Notes: generated by a model from the sequence alone, not told the origin. A DNA stretch of 64,000 nucleotides from Chitinophaga flava (GCF_003308995.1 NZ_QFFJ01000003.1:186001-250000); one strand, 5' to 3'. Counted from the first letter of the stretch, positions 1 through 9,979 are shown. Numbers and translations: made by a program.

Positions 1-118
1 TGAAGGCAATCTGTGTCTGGGATACATCCGGATACCGGAATAAGCTGGCATTAACCTGTTGTGCGCTGACATGTACACCCCATAAGCAGGCCAACATCAG
101 CAGTGGACTTTTCTTCAT
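1..118 (-). CDS. Tricorn-like S41 peptidase, N-terminal fragment
   Basis: Only the first 39 codons are inside the window; the gene runs off the left edge. The start is the ATG whose complement is at 116-118. The first ~20 residues (MKKSPLLMLACLWGVHVSAQ) form a signal peptide, so the product is exported. The next residues (SLFRYPDVSQTQIAF) match the opening of the first beta-propeller blade of tricorn-like S41 peptidases, which usually begin with a phrase of the type LRFPDISGDKIVF and go on with PD40 repeats, a PDZ domain and a serine protease domain. None of those later domains can be seen here. A different PD40/TolB-type exported protein is possible, so the family call is an inference from a short stretch. 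Confidence 0.5.
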   Translation of the reverse strand, partial: MKKSPLLMLACLWGVHVSAQQVNASLFRYPDVSQTQIAF

Positions 119-254
119 AAGCGGTTGATTGTTAGTTGATCTTTTCCGGATCAAGGGTTTCCCGGATAAACGAATGTAGGAAAAACAATACATTTTTGCT
201 TTTTATTTATACGACCTTATTAAACCGGCACCTGCCCGTTTTTTCTAAAGACAC

Positions 255-289
255 AAAGACCGCTATGAGGTTGCATCATAGCGGCCTTT
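255..289 (-). terminator. Terminator of the plug/macroglobulin operon
   Basis: The inverted repeat AAAGnCCGCTATGA / TCATAGCGGnCTTT has 13 pairs, one mismatch and a 7-nt loop. It lies about 20 bp after the stop codon of the gene ending at 307. The side away from that gene is T-rich on both strands, so it may act in both directions. Confidence 0.7.
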
Positions 290-306
290 ATTTTCATCAT
301 ATTTTG

Positions 307-3300
307 TTATTCGCTGACCAGCACACTAATACCTTCCTGCCAGTGGCGGGCTTCCGGCATATAATATGGATACACGGTACTGGCTTTTGCCTTATAGTTA
401 CCGGCTATCTCTGCTTTGAGGTCGAGATGAATTTCTCTGGTTTCATGAGGGTCCAGTCCCATCCAGTAAAAGACGAGATAGTTATCAAACACTTCATAGT
501 GGGCTACCTGCGCGGTTTCTATCAGTTCTTTCAACTGCCATGGCTGTGCAGAGAGTCCTGCCGGTATACCTATTTTGGCAACGGACATCGGCTGTCCGCC
601 GGCGGATTCATTTTGTACCCGGATGTTCATTCTTACAGTCTCTCCCACTTTTGTCCGGGAAGAACTCAAGGAAGTCTGCAACTTCAGAACAGCAGCCGGA
701 TTGTTTTCCGGCAACAGGGTATAATAACTTATATCCAGGTTGTAAGGGATATGGTTATTGTTCTGTATGTGGGAGGTGACTACCAGCTTATTTTCTCCCT
801 CTTTCAGGCCGGGCATCACCTGCTGACCGGGAGTGAGAGACTCCTTGTTGAGCATAAAACTGATCTTATCACTGTTTTGTTTCCAGTTGCGGCGTATGGC
901 AAACTCAGTGAGCAGTTCGAGGCTCAGCAGTGTGGACTGAGTAGAACCAAATCCATAGTGAGAGCGGCTTTTAGTGATTTGTCCGATTATGTCCAATACC
1001 TCCTGAAGATATTCACTTTTTCTCTGAAAGGCCAATCCGCACAAAGCCTTGGTTTCTACATTCAATGAAGTGCCTTGTGCCCCTACCATACTGCCCTTAG
1101 CGAGTGTTTTGTTTCTATATCCCGGTGCCAGTATGACCATCAGTTTATCATAATCTTTTTCCCGTTTCATATTGGATGCTGTAATGGCCATGACTGCCAG
1201 TTCCCATAAGCTGTTGCTCTTCAGGGCTGCAGTGAGTGCAGCTTCATACTCCGGTATCACCTCAGTGCCCATGCCGGCTTTCACCATCGCATATACGATA
1301 TAAGCGTTGGCTACGCTGTAAGGTACCGCACGGAACTGAAAACTTTTGGAAGGCTCCAGGTTGAAGCCGCCTTTACCATCGCGCCGGTCGAGCAGGAACT
1401 TTTTGGTACGTGCTATCATGTCTTCATCTACCTTAATAAATTCCTTCATATCCATAAATTCCATCAGGCCGTAGGCCGTCAGTACTTCCTGCGGAGGTGT
1501 GCGGCCAAACCATTCGAAACCACCCATTGTTGTTTCATAGCTTTTCAACAGATTATAACCGGTGGTAAGATATTTCTTTACTTTTTCTTCTACCTGCTGG
1601 TTTATCTGTGCAGTGTATTTAAGGTATTTCAGGATATAGATATTGGGATAGGTAGTGGAAGATGTTTGTTCGAAGCAGCCGTGAGGTTCCCGTAACATGC
1701 CTTCCAGTACGTCCATGGTCAGGTTTTCGGTGCTGGAATACAGATTGAGTTTTGTTTGCAGAGAGCCAGGTACAGGTTTGTTAAACCAGAACTGGAAAGA
1801 ATCAGTCTTGTTGCCGGACAAGGAAATATGTACCGGAAAACCTTTTTCCGCCACGGTTATCGGCCATATCATTTCTTCCTTTCCATAACGGGAGTCGATA
1901 CTGATACGGATGCTGTCAGAGAGTTTAGCCGATGCATCCACCGGAATGAGCACTCTGCGGGAGCTGTTGCCTGCTAGTGTCAGATGCGATTCAAAAGTGC
2001 CGGCAGTCAGTCCCTGTGGTAGTTTCAGCCGGATATCCGCATCCAGTGTGCTTGTCCGGTTGTTGCTGAGTACCAGCGGCAACCATGTTTTATCTCCTAC
2101 GGTGAGATAAGGAGGAATTTTGACATCTATTGCAAGACGTGCACTGGACGCATAGGTCGCCTCAGCACGGCCTACCTTTCCATTATAGCCTATTCCTTCA
2201 GCGATGGCTCTGAAGGCAGTAGAGGCATCTGAGTTGTAAAATGTTACCGTAGCAGTACCCCTTTTATCTGTCTGTACCACCGGGTTCCAGTAAATGGTTT
2301 CCCTGAAATCATTTCGTTCAGCCGTTTTAGTGGTAGTATATACCGGCGCATAGAACCTACGGGCATCGGTATACGAAACACCTGGTATCTGAATTTTTTG
2401 TATCGGCAATTTATAGTCCGGTGACAACGGCAGTCGGATTTTGAAGTTTGGATTACTACGGCCACTAACGACAATAACACCGTTGGCCGCTTTGCTCCCA
2501 TATAGCGCAACAGCGGCTGCATCTTTCAGGACGGTGATAGATTCTATATCTGCCAGGTTTTCGGTAAGGAAAGCCGCAGACACCGGCACACCGTTATAAA
2601 CATACAGTGGCTCATTATTACCTGTCAGGGAGGCTGTTCCACGGATAGTTACGAAGGAATTGTTTCCCGGGGTACCATTGACGATTGATAAACCAGCCAC
2701 CCTGCCCTGTAAAGCATTAGCAGCACTTTGTGGCGCCTCATAGTATTGCCGTGGTAATGCCATGATGCACCCGGCAGTGCCGGCCCTTTTTGAGGTACCA
2801 TATCCTGTTATTATTACCTCGCTGAGATTTTTATTTCTCAGACCGAAGCTGATAAAATCCACTGCAGCATTTTTTCTCATAGCTTCCGGCAATGGAACTT
2901 TTATCCCTTCTTTTGTCAGCTCCAGTATTTCGTCCTTCCCTACTACCGGACTTTCCAGCAGACTACTATCCCCTGCATCCGTGAATGTGTTTTCCAGGAT
3001 ATTGAATTGCAGTTCTTCCTTTCTTTTATATCTCTGAAAAGGTAGTGCTACCAGCACATAGCTGTCAGCCGCCGTATTCCATAAAACAAACTTACCGGTG
3101 GGATCCGTTTTCACAGCCCTTACCAATTCATGGGCCTGATAGGGAAACAACAAAACTGTAGACTCAACGGACTTACCATATTTATCCACTACACGCCCCA
3201 CCAGCCGGTGTTTCCGGTTTGGAGCATAACGAAGCCTGTTCTCTCTCAGCACTTCAGCGCGAAAATCAAAATACCGGTATCCATGGGTGAGCATCACCAG

Positions 3301-4827
3301 GTCTAACGCTGCGGGAGCAGCCGGTTCATCCTCTTTAAAATAAAACGGTGGTTCTTCTATTTTTCCCTGCAGTTCGGAACTAAGCAGCAGCCAGGAGAGA
3401 ATATGGTCCTGCCGGTCATCTGCCAGAGACCATTTTTTATCATCTATTACTGCCAGGGATAAATTTGAAGGCACTGGTTTGTCATTCTGATCTTTGGTGC
3501 TGACGGTGAGTGTTACTTCTTCCCTGGGCTCATAGAGATTTTTATCAGTGGTGATACTTACCTGTAATTGTTGCTTTGCATGCAGAAAAACGAGACGTTC
3601 CGCTAGTGGTATGCCATTGGGTTGTGACAACGTAAAAACGGCGATGCCAGCAGGGAAATCTGCAGGATTTATTTTGATGACCTGTTCCTTGCTTTTTAAA
3701 GACACCTCTTTTTTATACCAGCTGACATTTTTGGTTTTCCCTTCCAGCACGAAGGTTTGTGGCTGATCAGTTTTCAGTTTAACCAGCAGCTCCGTCCCTT
3801 CGCGGTAGATGTTCATCACTACACCATTATCTGTAGCCTGCGGAAAAACATAGGAGCCTTTGATACCTGCCGGCGCCTGTATACTGGCGGTATACCTTTG
3901 TCCTGCCTTTGGCGTGAAAGCAAAGGCTCCCATACCAAAGCGAAGGCTTTCAAAAGTGGCTACCTGTTTCCCATTGTCATCCATCAGTACACCTTTAATG
4001 TCTGTGCCTTTTCCATACTCGTTGACGGCCCTGAAAGCGATATTGGTATGAATACCATTGACCAGTGTACCACCTTCCGGCATAAACTGCAGATCTATTT
4101 TGCTGAGTGTGATGGGTATGCTTCTGGAAATGGCTTCTTTGTTTCCTCTGTAATCCACAAGAATATTCAGCAGACCATCGTTGGTAGCAAGCGTATCCGG
4201 CAGACGGAACACAATCCTGGCCTTGCCGGCCGTATCGGTGACGAAAGTATCTGATAGCACTACACGACCATCTATTGCGACCCTGTATTGACATTGGAAA
4301 TTTTCTACGGGCTCCTGTTGCAGGTTACGCATACTGTAGTCAGCTATCACTTTATCACCGGGACCATAACCTTTGGCCGGGAAATCCAGTTTCATCAGCA
4401 CGCGCGGTGGGATAACCTTCAACAGGGTAATTTCTTTCGTAAAATGTGTTTCATCTTTTTCATTCTGCATCCAGGAGGTATAAGCATGGAGCTTATAGAT
4501 ACCACCAGGAGCCTGTTCACTGAAGTGAAATGCACCTTCAGCATAACCATTTTCCACCCGGTACACCTGCTTTTCCAGCACAGTGCCGGCGGGTGAAATG
4601 ATCTCCACAAATACTTCACTGCTTAAGGCAGCGGGCCGCTGGTCGCGGGCATCAACTACATATATTTTATAGAAAAGATCCTCTCCCGGAGTAAAGAAAA
4701 CATGACTGGTATGAAGATAAACTTTTTCCTTGGTGGATGCATAGTTCAGTTTCTGTGCATACACCTGCATCATTGCCCCTATTAGCACCAGGAGCAGACA
4801 TACTGTTAATTTCATCAGGTACTTCAT
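307..4827 (-). CDS. Alpha-2-macroglobulin-like protein with inserted TonB plug
   Basis: Predicted 1506-residue exported protein with a signal peptide at residues 1-24. MG2-type beta domains follow (about 35-135 and onward). The macroglobulin core phrase YWNPVV lies near 845, and the thioester motif GCFEQ is at 1050-1054, so the Cys and Gln needed for a reactive thioester are present. After that comes the helical thioester domain and a C-terminal beta domain. Between the MG half and the thioester half, at about 668-790, lies a complete SusC-type TonB plug: SEVIITGYG, LQGRVAGL, a pseudo-VDG phrase (YVYNGVPV) and IESITVLKDAAAVALYGSKAANGVIVV. Known family members trap proteases or handle secreted proteins in the periplasm. 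The plug suggests contact with an outer-membrane barrel. The upstream gene ends 3 bp before this start, so the two are almost certainly co-translated, and that gene encodes a barrel without a plug. Family assignment is firm; the joint function is inference. Confidence 0.88.
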   Translation of the reverse strand: MKYLMKLTVCLLLVLIGAMMQVYAQKLNYASTKEKVYLHTSHVFFTPGEDLFYKIYVVDARDQRPAALSSEVFVEIISPAGTVLEKQVYRVENGYAEGAFHFSEQAPGGIYKLHAYTSWMQNEKDETHFTKEITLLKVIPPRVLMKLDFPAKGYGPGDKVIADYSMRNLQQEPVENFQCQYRVAIDGRVVLSDTFVTDTAGKARIVFRLPDTLATNDGLLNILVDYRGNKEAISRSIPITLSKIDLQFMPEGGTLVNGIHTNIAFRAVNEYGKGTDIKGVLMDDNGKQVATFESLRFGMGAFAFTPKAGQRYTASIQAPAGIKGSYVFPQATDNGVVMNIYREGTELLVKLKTDQPQTFVLEGKTKNVSWYKKEVSLKSKEQVIKINPADFPAGIAVFTLSQPNGIPLAERLVFLHAKQQLQVSITTDKNLYEPREEVTLTVSTKDQNDKPVPSNLSLAVIDDKKWSLADDRQDHILSWLLLSSELQGKIEEPPFYFKEDEPAAPAALDLVMLTHGYRYFDFRAEVLRENRLRYAPNRKHRLVGRVVDKYGKSVESTVLLFPYQAHELVRAVKTDPTGKFVLWNTAADSYVLVALPFQRYKRKEELQFNILENTFTDAGDSSLLESPVVGKDEILELTKEGIKVPLPEAMRKNAAVDFISFGLRNKNLSEVIITGYGTSKRAGTAGCIMALPRQYYEAPQSAANALQGRVAGLSIVNGTPGNNSFVTIRGTASLTGNNEPLYVYNGVPVSAAFLTENLADIESITVLKDAAAVALYGSKAANGVIVVSGRSNPNFKIRLPLSPDYKLPIQKIQIPGVSYTDARRFYAPVYTTTKTAERNDFRETIYWNPVVQTDKRGTATVTFYNSDASTAFRAIAEGIGYNGKVGRAEATYASSARLAIDVKIPPYLTVGDKTWLPLVLSNNRTSTLDADIRLKLPQGLTAGTFESHLTLAGNSSRRVLIPVDASAKLSDSIRISIDSRYGKEEMIWPITVAEKGFPVHISLSGNKTDSFQFWFNKPVPGSLQTKLNLYSSTENLTMDVLEGMLREPHGCFEQTSSTTYPNIYILKYLKYTAQINQQVEEKVKKYLTTGYNLLKSYETTMGGFEWFGRTPPQEVLTAYGLMEFMDMKEFIKVDEDMIARTKKFLLDRRDGKGGFNLEPSKSFQFRAVPYSVANAYIVYAMVKAGMGTEVIPEYEAALTAALKSNSLWELAVMAITASNMKREKDYDKLMVILAPGYRNKTLAKGSMVGAQGTSLNVETKALCGLAFQRKSEYLQEVLDIIGQITKSRSHYGFGSTQSTLLSLELLTEFAIRRNWKQNSDKISFMLNKESLTPGQQVMPGLKEGENKLVVTSHIQNNNHIPYNLDISYYTLLPENNPAAVLKLQTSLSSSRTKVGETVRMNIRVQNESAGGQPMSVAKIGIPAGLSAQPWQLKELIETAQVAHYEVFDNYLVFYWMGLDPHETREIHLDLKAEIAGNYKAKASTVYPYYMPEARHWQEGISVLVSE

Positions 4828-4830
4828 AGG

Positions 4831-7386
4831 TCAGAACTTAATTAAAGCGTTACAGCCGAAGGTTTTCACAGAAGGGAGGTTAAAGAAGTCGAGCCCGGCA
4901 CTGTTGGGCTGATCAAACAGTAACTGTGACGGATCTACGCCATTGTAAGGTGTCCATAATAGCAGGTTGTTGACATATCCTGTCAGTCTCAGTTCCTGCA
5001 GGTATTTCCGGAATCTCCAGGTATAGGACAGTTGTACTGATTGCAGCCGCAGATAATCGGCCTTACGGATGTAGGCTTCTGCGATGCCGCCGGGACCGTA
5101 TCTTACCCAGCGGTTGTCTTCCAGTGGCTTTGCAGGATCATAGAAGGTTACCGGTTTGGTGTTTGGATGACCGTCTTCAGTTACCCCTTCAAAGACATAA
5201 CCCGTGACATTCCTTTCTGTGCCAGAAGAGGCGGACCTGCCGTAATAATCGAGCATGGCCTGCGTACCGTTCCAGGTGTCGCCTCCTTTTTTCCATTCCA
5301 GGGCTGCCTGAAATATCCAGTTGCGATAGGTGATACGGCTGCTGTGTTTCAGAATAAAGTCGGGAATGGGATTACCAATAATACCGGCTTTATCTGCCAT
5401 AGGGAAACCATCGGGGCCTATCACCAGCTGTCCGGCTGCATTTCTGCGGTAGGTGCTTCCTACGATTGCTCCCAGCGGCTGTCCTTCAATGACTGCCTTG
5501 TTAACATCTTTAAATCCTGCGATTGGCGTATAATCCATTCCATCAGCCACATTAATGACCTTATTACGGTATGCACTATACGAAATATTACCATTGTATT
5601 GTAATCGTTTGCCCCAGTTGCGTTCCGAGATACCAAACAGCAGCTCGTACCCGGAAGTACGATGGTCTGCCAGGTTACGCAGCACCCAGTTGGCATTGTC
5701 ATACAACGGGAACACATCTCCCTTTACAAACTTATTGAAAGCATTTACCTGAAAAACGAAACGCTGACGGGTCAGCTCTGTTCCCATACTCCACTCGCGG
5801 GTCCTGACTGGATTCACCCGATCGTAACCAGCCACCTCCGTCACCGGAAAATAATGGCCTGCTTCAAAAGTATTATAACGAAGCAGGTTAAGATACGCCA
5901 GAGATTTATTGACAGGGAGTTCGTGATCATAATAATTCAGCATCGAAAAAAAGCGCATTCTCCATGATGAGTACAGCGGTTTAACCCATACATTGGCGTT
6001 GATAGCAGGCAACCAGTAATCCTGGCGGCTTGCGGTATTGGACAGATAAGCGCGGTTAGCCAGTTCCACTTTAGCATCTATATCATTGCTGATGGCAAAA
6101 TATACAGGCACCTGTAAGAGCAACTCATTAACAGTACGCTGATAATTGTACTTTGTTTCCGGCGAGGAATATTGAATCATAGAGCTGGCAACAGACAGAA
6201 TATGCCTTAGTGTAAAATCTATATGGTCATCAGACCAGACCTTCAATTGTTTTTTATAGGTGAGGTGTGTATTGACACCATAGTTCAGATCTCTTGCCGT
6301 TCTACGTGTCAGTATTCCATCCGGGAAACCGCTAGTACCGGGCTTATAGGCTTCGGTTGCATTCTGCCATGCATACTCTCCGCTTTGTTCGATTGCCGCC
6401 TCCAGTTTTTTCCCTTGATAGTTCAACTTCATTCCGGCATTGTGCTGCCAGCCAAAGAAATTGTTATCATTATTTTTTAACAGGGAAAGAGGGTTATCTG
6501 CCCAGGCGCGATAACTCAATTTCGTATAGGCGTTATCGAAAGAGGCAGGTGTGAGCAGGTATTGCTGGAAGGTTCTGTTAAAGAAACCGTTTCTGTTGGT
6601 ATTGGATAGATGCTGATCTCTGTACTTGTATCCTACATCAAGGGTAAACCTTTTCATGTAATACATCCAGCGGGTGCTGAGATTTTTTGACTGGTTGTCG
6701 TTATTCCGGATGACGGTGTTTTCGTTGGTGTGTTCCAGTTTGAGCTCCAGCGCCATCTTTTTGACATCCATTTTTTTCACCACTCCATTCAGGTCCAGGG
6801 AGGTGCTTACCAGCAGGCCGGGGCGAAATATGCTATGGTGGTAGTTTTTAGCCGGAGTGCCGTTACCACTGCCAGCTGACACCAGTTTTCCATTAGGGTC
6901 ATATGGATAAGCAGCGCCATCGAATTCCAGTGAACGTAGTGCAGGGCCATAACTAAACATTTCGCCTGTTTCAGCGCCCCGCCATTGCAACGCTCCGTTG
7001 TTGGAGCGGCCCTGGGCATAATACTGCTGTACGGCAGGCAGACGGTTCACCGTTTTCAACTCCACGGTACTACCAAGTGTCCCCGTAAGCTGTAATATAT
7101 TACGAGGACTTAAGTACGGTGTTACATATCCGTTTCGTATCCTGAGTTCAGAAATGTGTCTGAAGTCAGAGATGTATCTGGAGTCATAGATCTTGTTGGC
7201 GCCGGGAGAGTGCAGCAGTACCTCCGATGCTGAACGGGAAGAGTCGGCATGTCGGAGGCTTCTGTCTTTTCCGATCAGGTTCAGGTAGTCTTTCGAGACG
7301 ACAGGATCAACAGACCGCTGTACCTGCGCCAACAGGCTACCAGGTAACACAAGCAACAGTATCAGGCCTTTCATAGTATAGGGCAT
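4831..7386 (-). CDS. SusC/RagA-like outer-membrane beta-barrel lacking a plug
   Basis: Predicted 851-residue outer-membrane protein with a signal peptide (MKGLILLLVLPGSLLAQ). The C-terminal two thirds read as the 22-stranded SusC/RagA barrel: repeated aromatic-ending beta strands, the phrase GNPIPDF, the segment RLQSVQLSYTW and a terminal strand ending ALIKF. SusC proteins are normally above 950 residues with an N-terminal carboxypeptidase-like domain and a TonB plug (VxGYG ... DAAAxAxYGxxAANGVI). None of those motifs is present here. About 95 residues after the start the sequence goes straight into barrel strands (LTGTLGSTVELKTV). The missing plug is found instead inside the next gene of the operon, 3 bp downstream. 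The likely role is an outer-membrane channel or docking barrel for that partner. A degraded receptor is the alternative, but the reading frame is fully open. Confidence 0.82.
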   Translation of the reverse strand: MPYTMKGLILLLVLPGSLLAQVQRSVDPVVSKDYLNLIGKDRSLRHADSSRSASEVLLHSPGANKIYDSRYISDFRHISELRIRNGYVTPYLSPRNILQLTGTLGSTVELKTVNRLPAVQQYYAQGRSNNGALQWRGAETGEMFSYGPALRSLEFDGAAYPYDPNGKLVSAGSGNGTPAKNYHHSIFRPGLLVSTSLDLNGVVKKMDVKKMALELKLEHTNENTVIRNNDNQSKNLSTRWMYYMKRFTLDVGYKYRDQHLSNTNRNGFFNRTFQQYLLTPASFDNAYTKLSYRAWADNPLSLLKNNDNNFFGWQHNAGMKLNYQGKKLEAAIEQSGEYAWQNATEAYKPGTSGFPDGILTRRTARDLNYGVNTHLTYKKQLKVWSDDHIDFTLRHILSVASSMIQYSSPETKYNYQRTVNELLLQVPVYFAISNDIDAKVELANRAYLSNTASRQDYWLPAINANVWVKPLYSSWRMRFFSMLNYYDHELPVNKSLAYLNLLRYNTFEAGHYFPVTEVAGYDRVNPVRTREWSMGTELTRQRFVFQVNAFNKFVKGDVFPLYDNANWVLRNLADHRTSGYELLFGISERNWGKRLQYNGNISYSAYRNKVINVADGMDYTPIAGFKDVNKAVIEGQPLGAIVGSTYRRNAAGQLVIGPDGFPMADKAGIIGNPIPDFILKHSSRITYRNWIFQAALEWKKGGDTWNGTQAMLDYYGRSASSGTERNVTGYVFEGVTEDGHPNTKPVTFYDPAKPLEDNRWVRYGPGGIAEAYIRKADYLRLQSVQLSYTWRFRKYLQELRLTGYVNNLLLWTPYNGVDPSQLLFDQPNSAGLDFFNLPSVKTFGCNALIKF

Positions 7387-7458
7387 TGGTCTATCTAAAT
7401 ATAAACCAATATCCCTAACAACGTACAGGCATGTCCGTTATATTTTACTATTATTTAT

Positions 7459-7905
7459 CTAGTGATAAGACACCAGTTGATGTAAGTGATGTTCGAGGTG
7501 AACAACGTAATCATTGATCAGATAGGCTAATGTAACGGGCTCGGGTTTGCCAGTATTACAGGTGCGCTGCAACAGCTGTTCTGGTATATGCCGTGCAATA
7601 CCCAGAAGGAGCTGATTGAAGGCTATCCAGCTATCGATCAGTTGCCAGCTATGTGCCTGTTGATGGTAGCTGTGTTTATTCCATTCATTCTGGTTATAGG
7701 TAATAGTGGGTGTGTCTTCAAACTGTATCCTTACAAAACGCTGATGATTATTGGCTGCGCTGTCTATCAGGTGGCCCAGGATTTCTTTTTTACTCCATTT
7801 GGACGGCAGCGGTTTAAAAGAAAAATCTTCTTCGCTGATAGCGGTCAGTAATGGAGGGATGGTATTACAGAGATACTCCCAACGTTGGAGGCTGGCAGAA
7901 ATCAT
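7459..7905 (-). CDS. DinB-family protein
   Basis: Predicted 148-residue cytosolic four-helix-bundle protein of the DinB/YfiT superfamily. The diagnostic features are W-KKEILGHLIDSAANNHQRF near residues 38-58, giving the first metal-ligand His in helix 2, and VVHLEHHLHQ near the C-terminus, giving the second pair of His residues. Proteins of this family bind a divalent metal. Several act as thiol-dependent S-transferases (bacillithiol or mycothiol type), while many have no assigned reaction, so no substrate is proposed. The gene starts 12 bp after the stop of the helicase gene on the same strand, which suggests one transcript. Confidence 0.85.
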   Translation of the reverse strand: MISASLQRWEYLCNTIPPLLTAISEEDFSFKPLPSKWSKKEILGHLIDSAANNHQRFVRIQFEDTPTITYNQNEWNKHSYHQQAHSWQLIDSWIAFNQLLLGIARHIPEQLLQRTCNTGKPEPVTLAYLINDYVVHLEHHLHQLVSYH

Positions 7906-7917
7906 ATTTGTTTCATT

Positions 7918-9834
7918 TTAAAGGTCCATAAATTCCCAGGCGCTCTGGTAGGCATTCCTGGCTTCTGCGTAAGCGATAAAATCTGCATAAAAAGGCAGTT
8001 GCGAAAGGGTACCGCTATCTCCTACTACCACCAGTTTTTTCTTTGCCCTGGTCATGGCAACGTTCATACGCCGGATATCCGCCAGAAAACCGATGTTGTT
8101 GTCTGCGTTGCTACGGGTCATGCTGATATAAACGATATCGCGCTCCTGTCCCTGAAAACTGTCTATTGTATTCACGGATATGTTAGCTGCATGCGGGAGC
8201 AATTCGGGTGCATGTTGCAGCTGTTCCTGCAGGAGGTATACCTGTTGTTTATAAGGAGAAATGATGGCAATTTCCGGGAATGCAGCCGATGAAGACTGGG
8301 CCTGCCATGCAGCTACGAGCTGTGACAGGTGTTTAAACAGGAACGAAGCTTCTTCCGGATTGGTAGTGCTGGTACCTTCCTGTTTTTCATCGAAACCGCA
8401 ACCGGCAGTATCCACAAACGAAAGCGGCACATCCTGCGGAAAAAGCCGGTGGTCTGCCACAGTATGATGTGCTTTGAGTTTGTCCTGATAAAATACGGCA
8501 GAAGAATACCCCATGATCATTTCGTTCATGCGATACTGTTCTTCCAGCAACACTACTGTTTCGGGATGAAGTGCCACACACTTCTCCAGCAATGTGTTGC
8601 TGAGTCCTTTGCGGGCAGCTTCATTTGACTTGATGGTGGGTGGCAACTGGCAATGATCTCCGGCAAAGACAACCTTATCTGCTTTGATCAAGGGTATCCA
8701 GCAGGCCGGTTCCAGTGCCTGACCGGCTTCATCTATTACAACGGTGTGATAGCGGACATTGCGCACAGTATAGTGGTTGGCACCTACAAGGGTAGCTGTT
8801 ACCACCTGTGCTTTAGCGATCAGGTCGTCGGTGATATATTGTTCGGTTTTATCGACCTCTTTCATGATCTTATGTGCTTCATCAAAGAGGGCTTTGCGTT
8901 GTTCTCTTTCGGCCTTGCCAAAGTTGCGCTTGTATTTATGCGCCATGTTTTTGTATTCGCCGGCTTGTTTTTTCAGTCGTTTAACTTCCTTCATGCTGGC
9001 ATGTTCTGCCATTTTACTATCGAGGGTAAGCGACATGAGCCTTTCGGAGACGCGGGCGGGATTGCCGACACGCAATACGTTCAGGCCTTCATCAGCCAGT
9101 TTTTCGCTGAGGAGGTCTACCGCAGCGTTGCTGGGGGCCACTACCAGGATCTTTTGCTGGTCCTGTTTCACGAGGGCTTTGATGGCCTGTACCAGCGTAG
9201 TGGTTTTACCGGTGCCCGGAGGACCGTGTACAATGGCCAGTTCATTGGCCGACAGAATTTTGTTGACCGCTTCCTGTTGTACAGTATTGAGCCGTGGAAT
9301 CACCAGCGGCTGGCGGGTTGTATCGAAAGAAGGTTTTTTCTGACCGGTAAGGATCTGCACCAGGTGCCCTTCGGAGGCTTTCTCCCCCAGGGCTGAGGCC
9401 TGTTTCAGGGCCTGTTGCATTTCATCATAACTGTTATCATCGAACAACAGGTCTATTCCCAGCTTACCATTATCGGCCCATTCCGGCAGTTCATCTGTAC
9501 GGAGCATGAGCTTCAACCGGTTGCCACCCTGGTAGGTAACGGTCCCTTCCACCCTGTCTTTCTGATGATCGTGGTTGGAGAAAAGCATGGCTGATACTCC
9601 AAAGCGAAGCTGGTGCGCGATATCCTGATGGGTAGTGCGTTCCACTTCCACGGTGAGATAGTCGCCGCGGCTCATTTCCGAGCCTCTGATCGCTATAGGG
9701 TACCAGGTAAGACCATTAGCCCTGCGTTCGGCCACAGTGCTTGATTCTGTCATTTTTTGATATGACTGCCTGTCTTCCTCCCGCTCCATCTTCATCAGAT
9801 CGAGCAATTCCCTGAAATAAACTGTGATGGACAT
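7918..9834 (-). CDS. IGHMBP2/UPF1-like superfamily 1 helicase
   Basis: Predicted 638-residue cytosolic ATP-dependent DNA or RNA helicase. Residues 1-185 hold a beta-barrel-like region typical of the IGHMBP2/Dna2 subfamily. The Walker A motif GPPGTGKTT lies near 204-212 and motif II (DEAGQ) near 368. Motif III (GDHCQLPP) and motif IV (LLEEQYRMNE) follow. Near the C-terminus are motif V (VNTIDSFQGQERDIVYISMTRSN) and motif VI (NVAMTRAKKKLVVVGD). All helicase motifs are intact. Such proteins in bacteria are assumed to act in nucleic-acid repair or RNA metabolism; the specific role here is not shown. A perfect TAnnTTTG promoter element lies 50 bp upstream. A DinB-like gene follows directly. Confidence 0.92.
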   Translation of the reverse strand: MSITVYFRELLDLMKMEREEDRQSYQKMTESSTVAERRANGLTWYPIAIRGSEMSRGDYLTVEVERTTHQDIAHQLRFGVSAMLFSNHDHQKDRVEGTVTYQGGNRLKLMLRTDELPEWADNGKLGIDLLFDDNSYDEMQQALKQASALGEKASEGHLVQILTGQKKPSFDTTRQPLVIPRLNTVQQEAVNKILSANELAIVHGPPGTGKTTTLVQAIKALVKQDQQKILVVAPSNAAVDLLSEKLADEGLNVLRVGNPARVSERLMSLTLDSKMAEHASMKEVKRLKKQAGEYKNMAHKYKRNFGKAEREQRKALFDEAHKIMKEVDKTEQYITDDLIAKAQVVTATLVGANHYTVRNVRYHTVVIDEAGQALEPACWIPLIKADKVVFAGDHCQLPPTIKSNEAARKGLSNTLLEKCVALHPETVVLLEEQYRMNEMIMGYSSAVFYQDKLKAHHTVADHRLFPQDVPLSFVDTAGCGFDEKQEGTSTTNPEEASFLFKHLSQLVAAWQAQSSSAAFPEIAIISPYKQQVYLLQEQLQHAPELLPHAANISVNTIDSFQGQERDIVYISMTRSNADNNIGFLADIRRMNVAMTRAKKKLVVVGDSGTLSQLPFYADFIAYAEARNAYQSAWEFMDL

Positions 9835-9884
9835 GATGGTACTGATTCTCCTGATGTGGGAGTATTATATTTTTTTTATGAACG

Positions 9885-9892
9885 CAAAGATA
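9885..9892 (-). promoter_or_regulatory. Bacteroidota -7 promoter element of the helicase gene
   Basis: On the minus strand this reads TATCTTTG, a perfect TAnnTTTG. It lies 51 bp upstream of the helicase start. No TTG was seen at the usual -33 spacing. The 5' leader carries a short AGGAG about 15 nt before the ATG. Confidence 0.5.
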
Positions 9893-9979
9893 CGCTACTG
9901 GAGCCGCAATCCGGAAGATGCAGCACAGATAGGATATATATTATTTTGCTTTTATATTGTTTTAACTGTTGCTCATATA

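Noticed and set aside
136..1068. Long open frame on the plus strand opposite the macroglobulin gene
   Set aside because: It lies wholly inside the minus-strand gene in another frame. The translation has no family wording and low-complexity mixing typical of an antisense shadow.
8653..9396. 247-codon plus-strand frame opposite the helicase gene
   Set aside because: The helicase motifs on the minus strand are complete and this frame has no recognisable domain.
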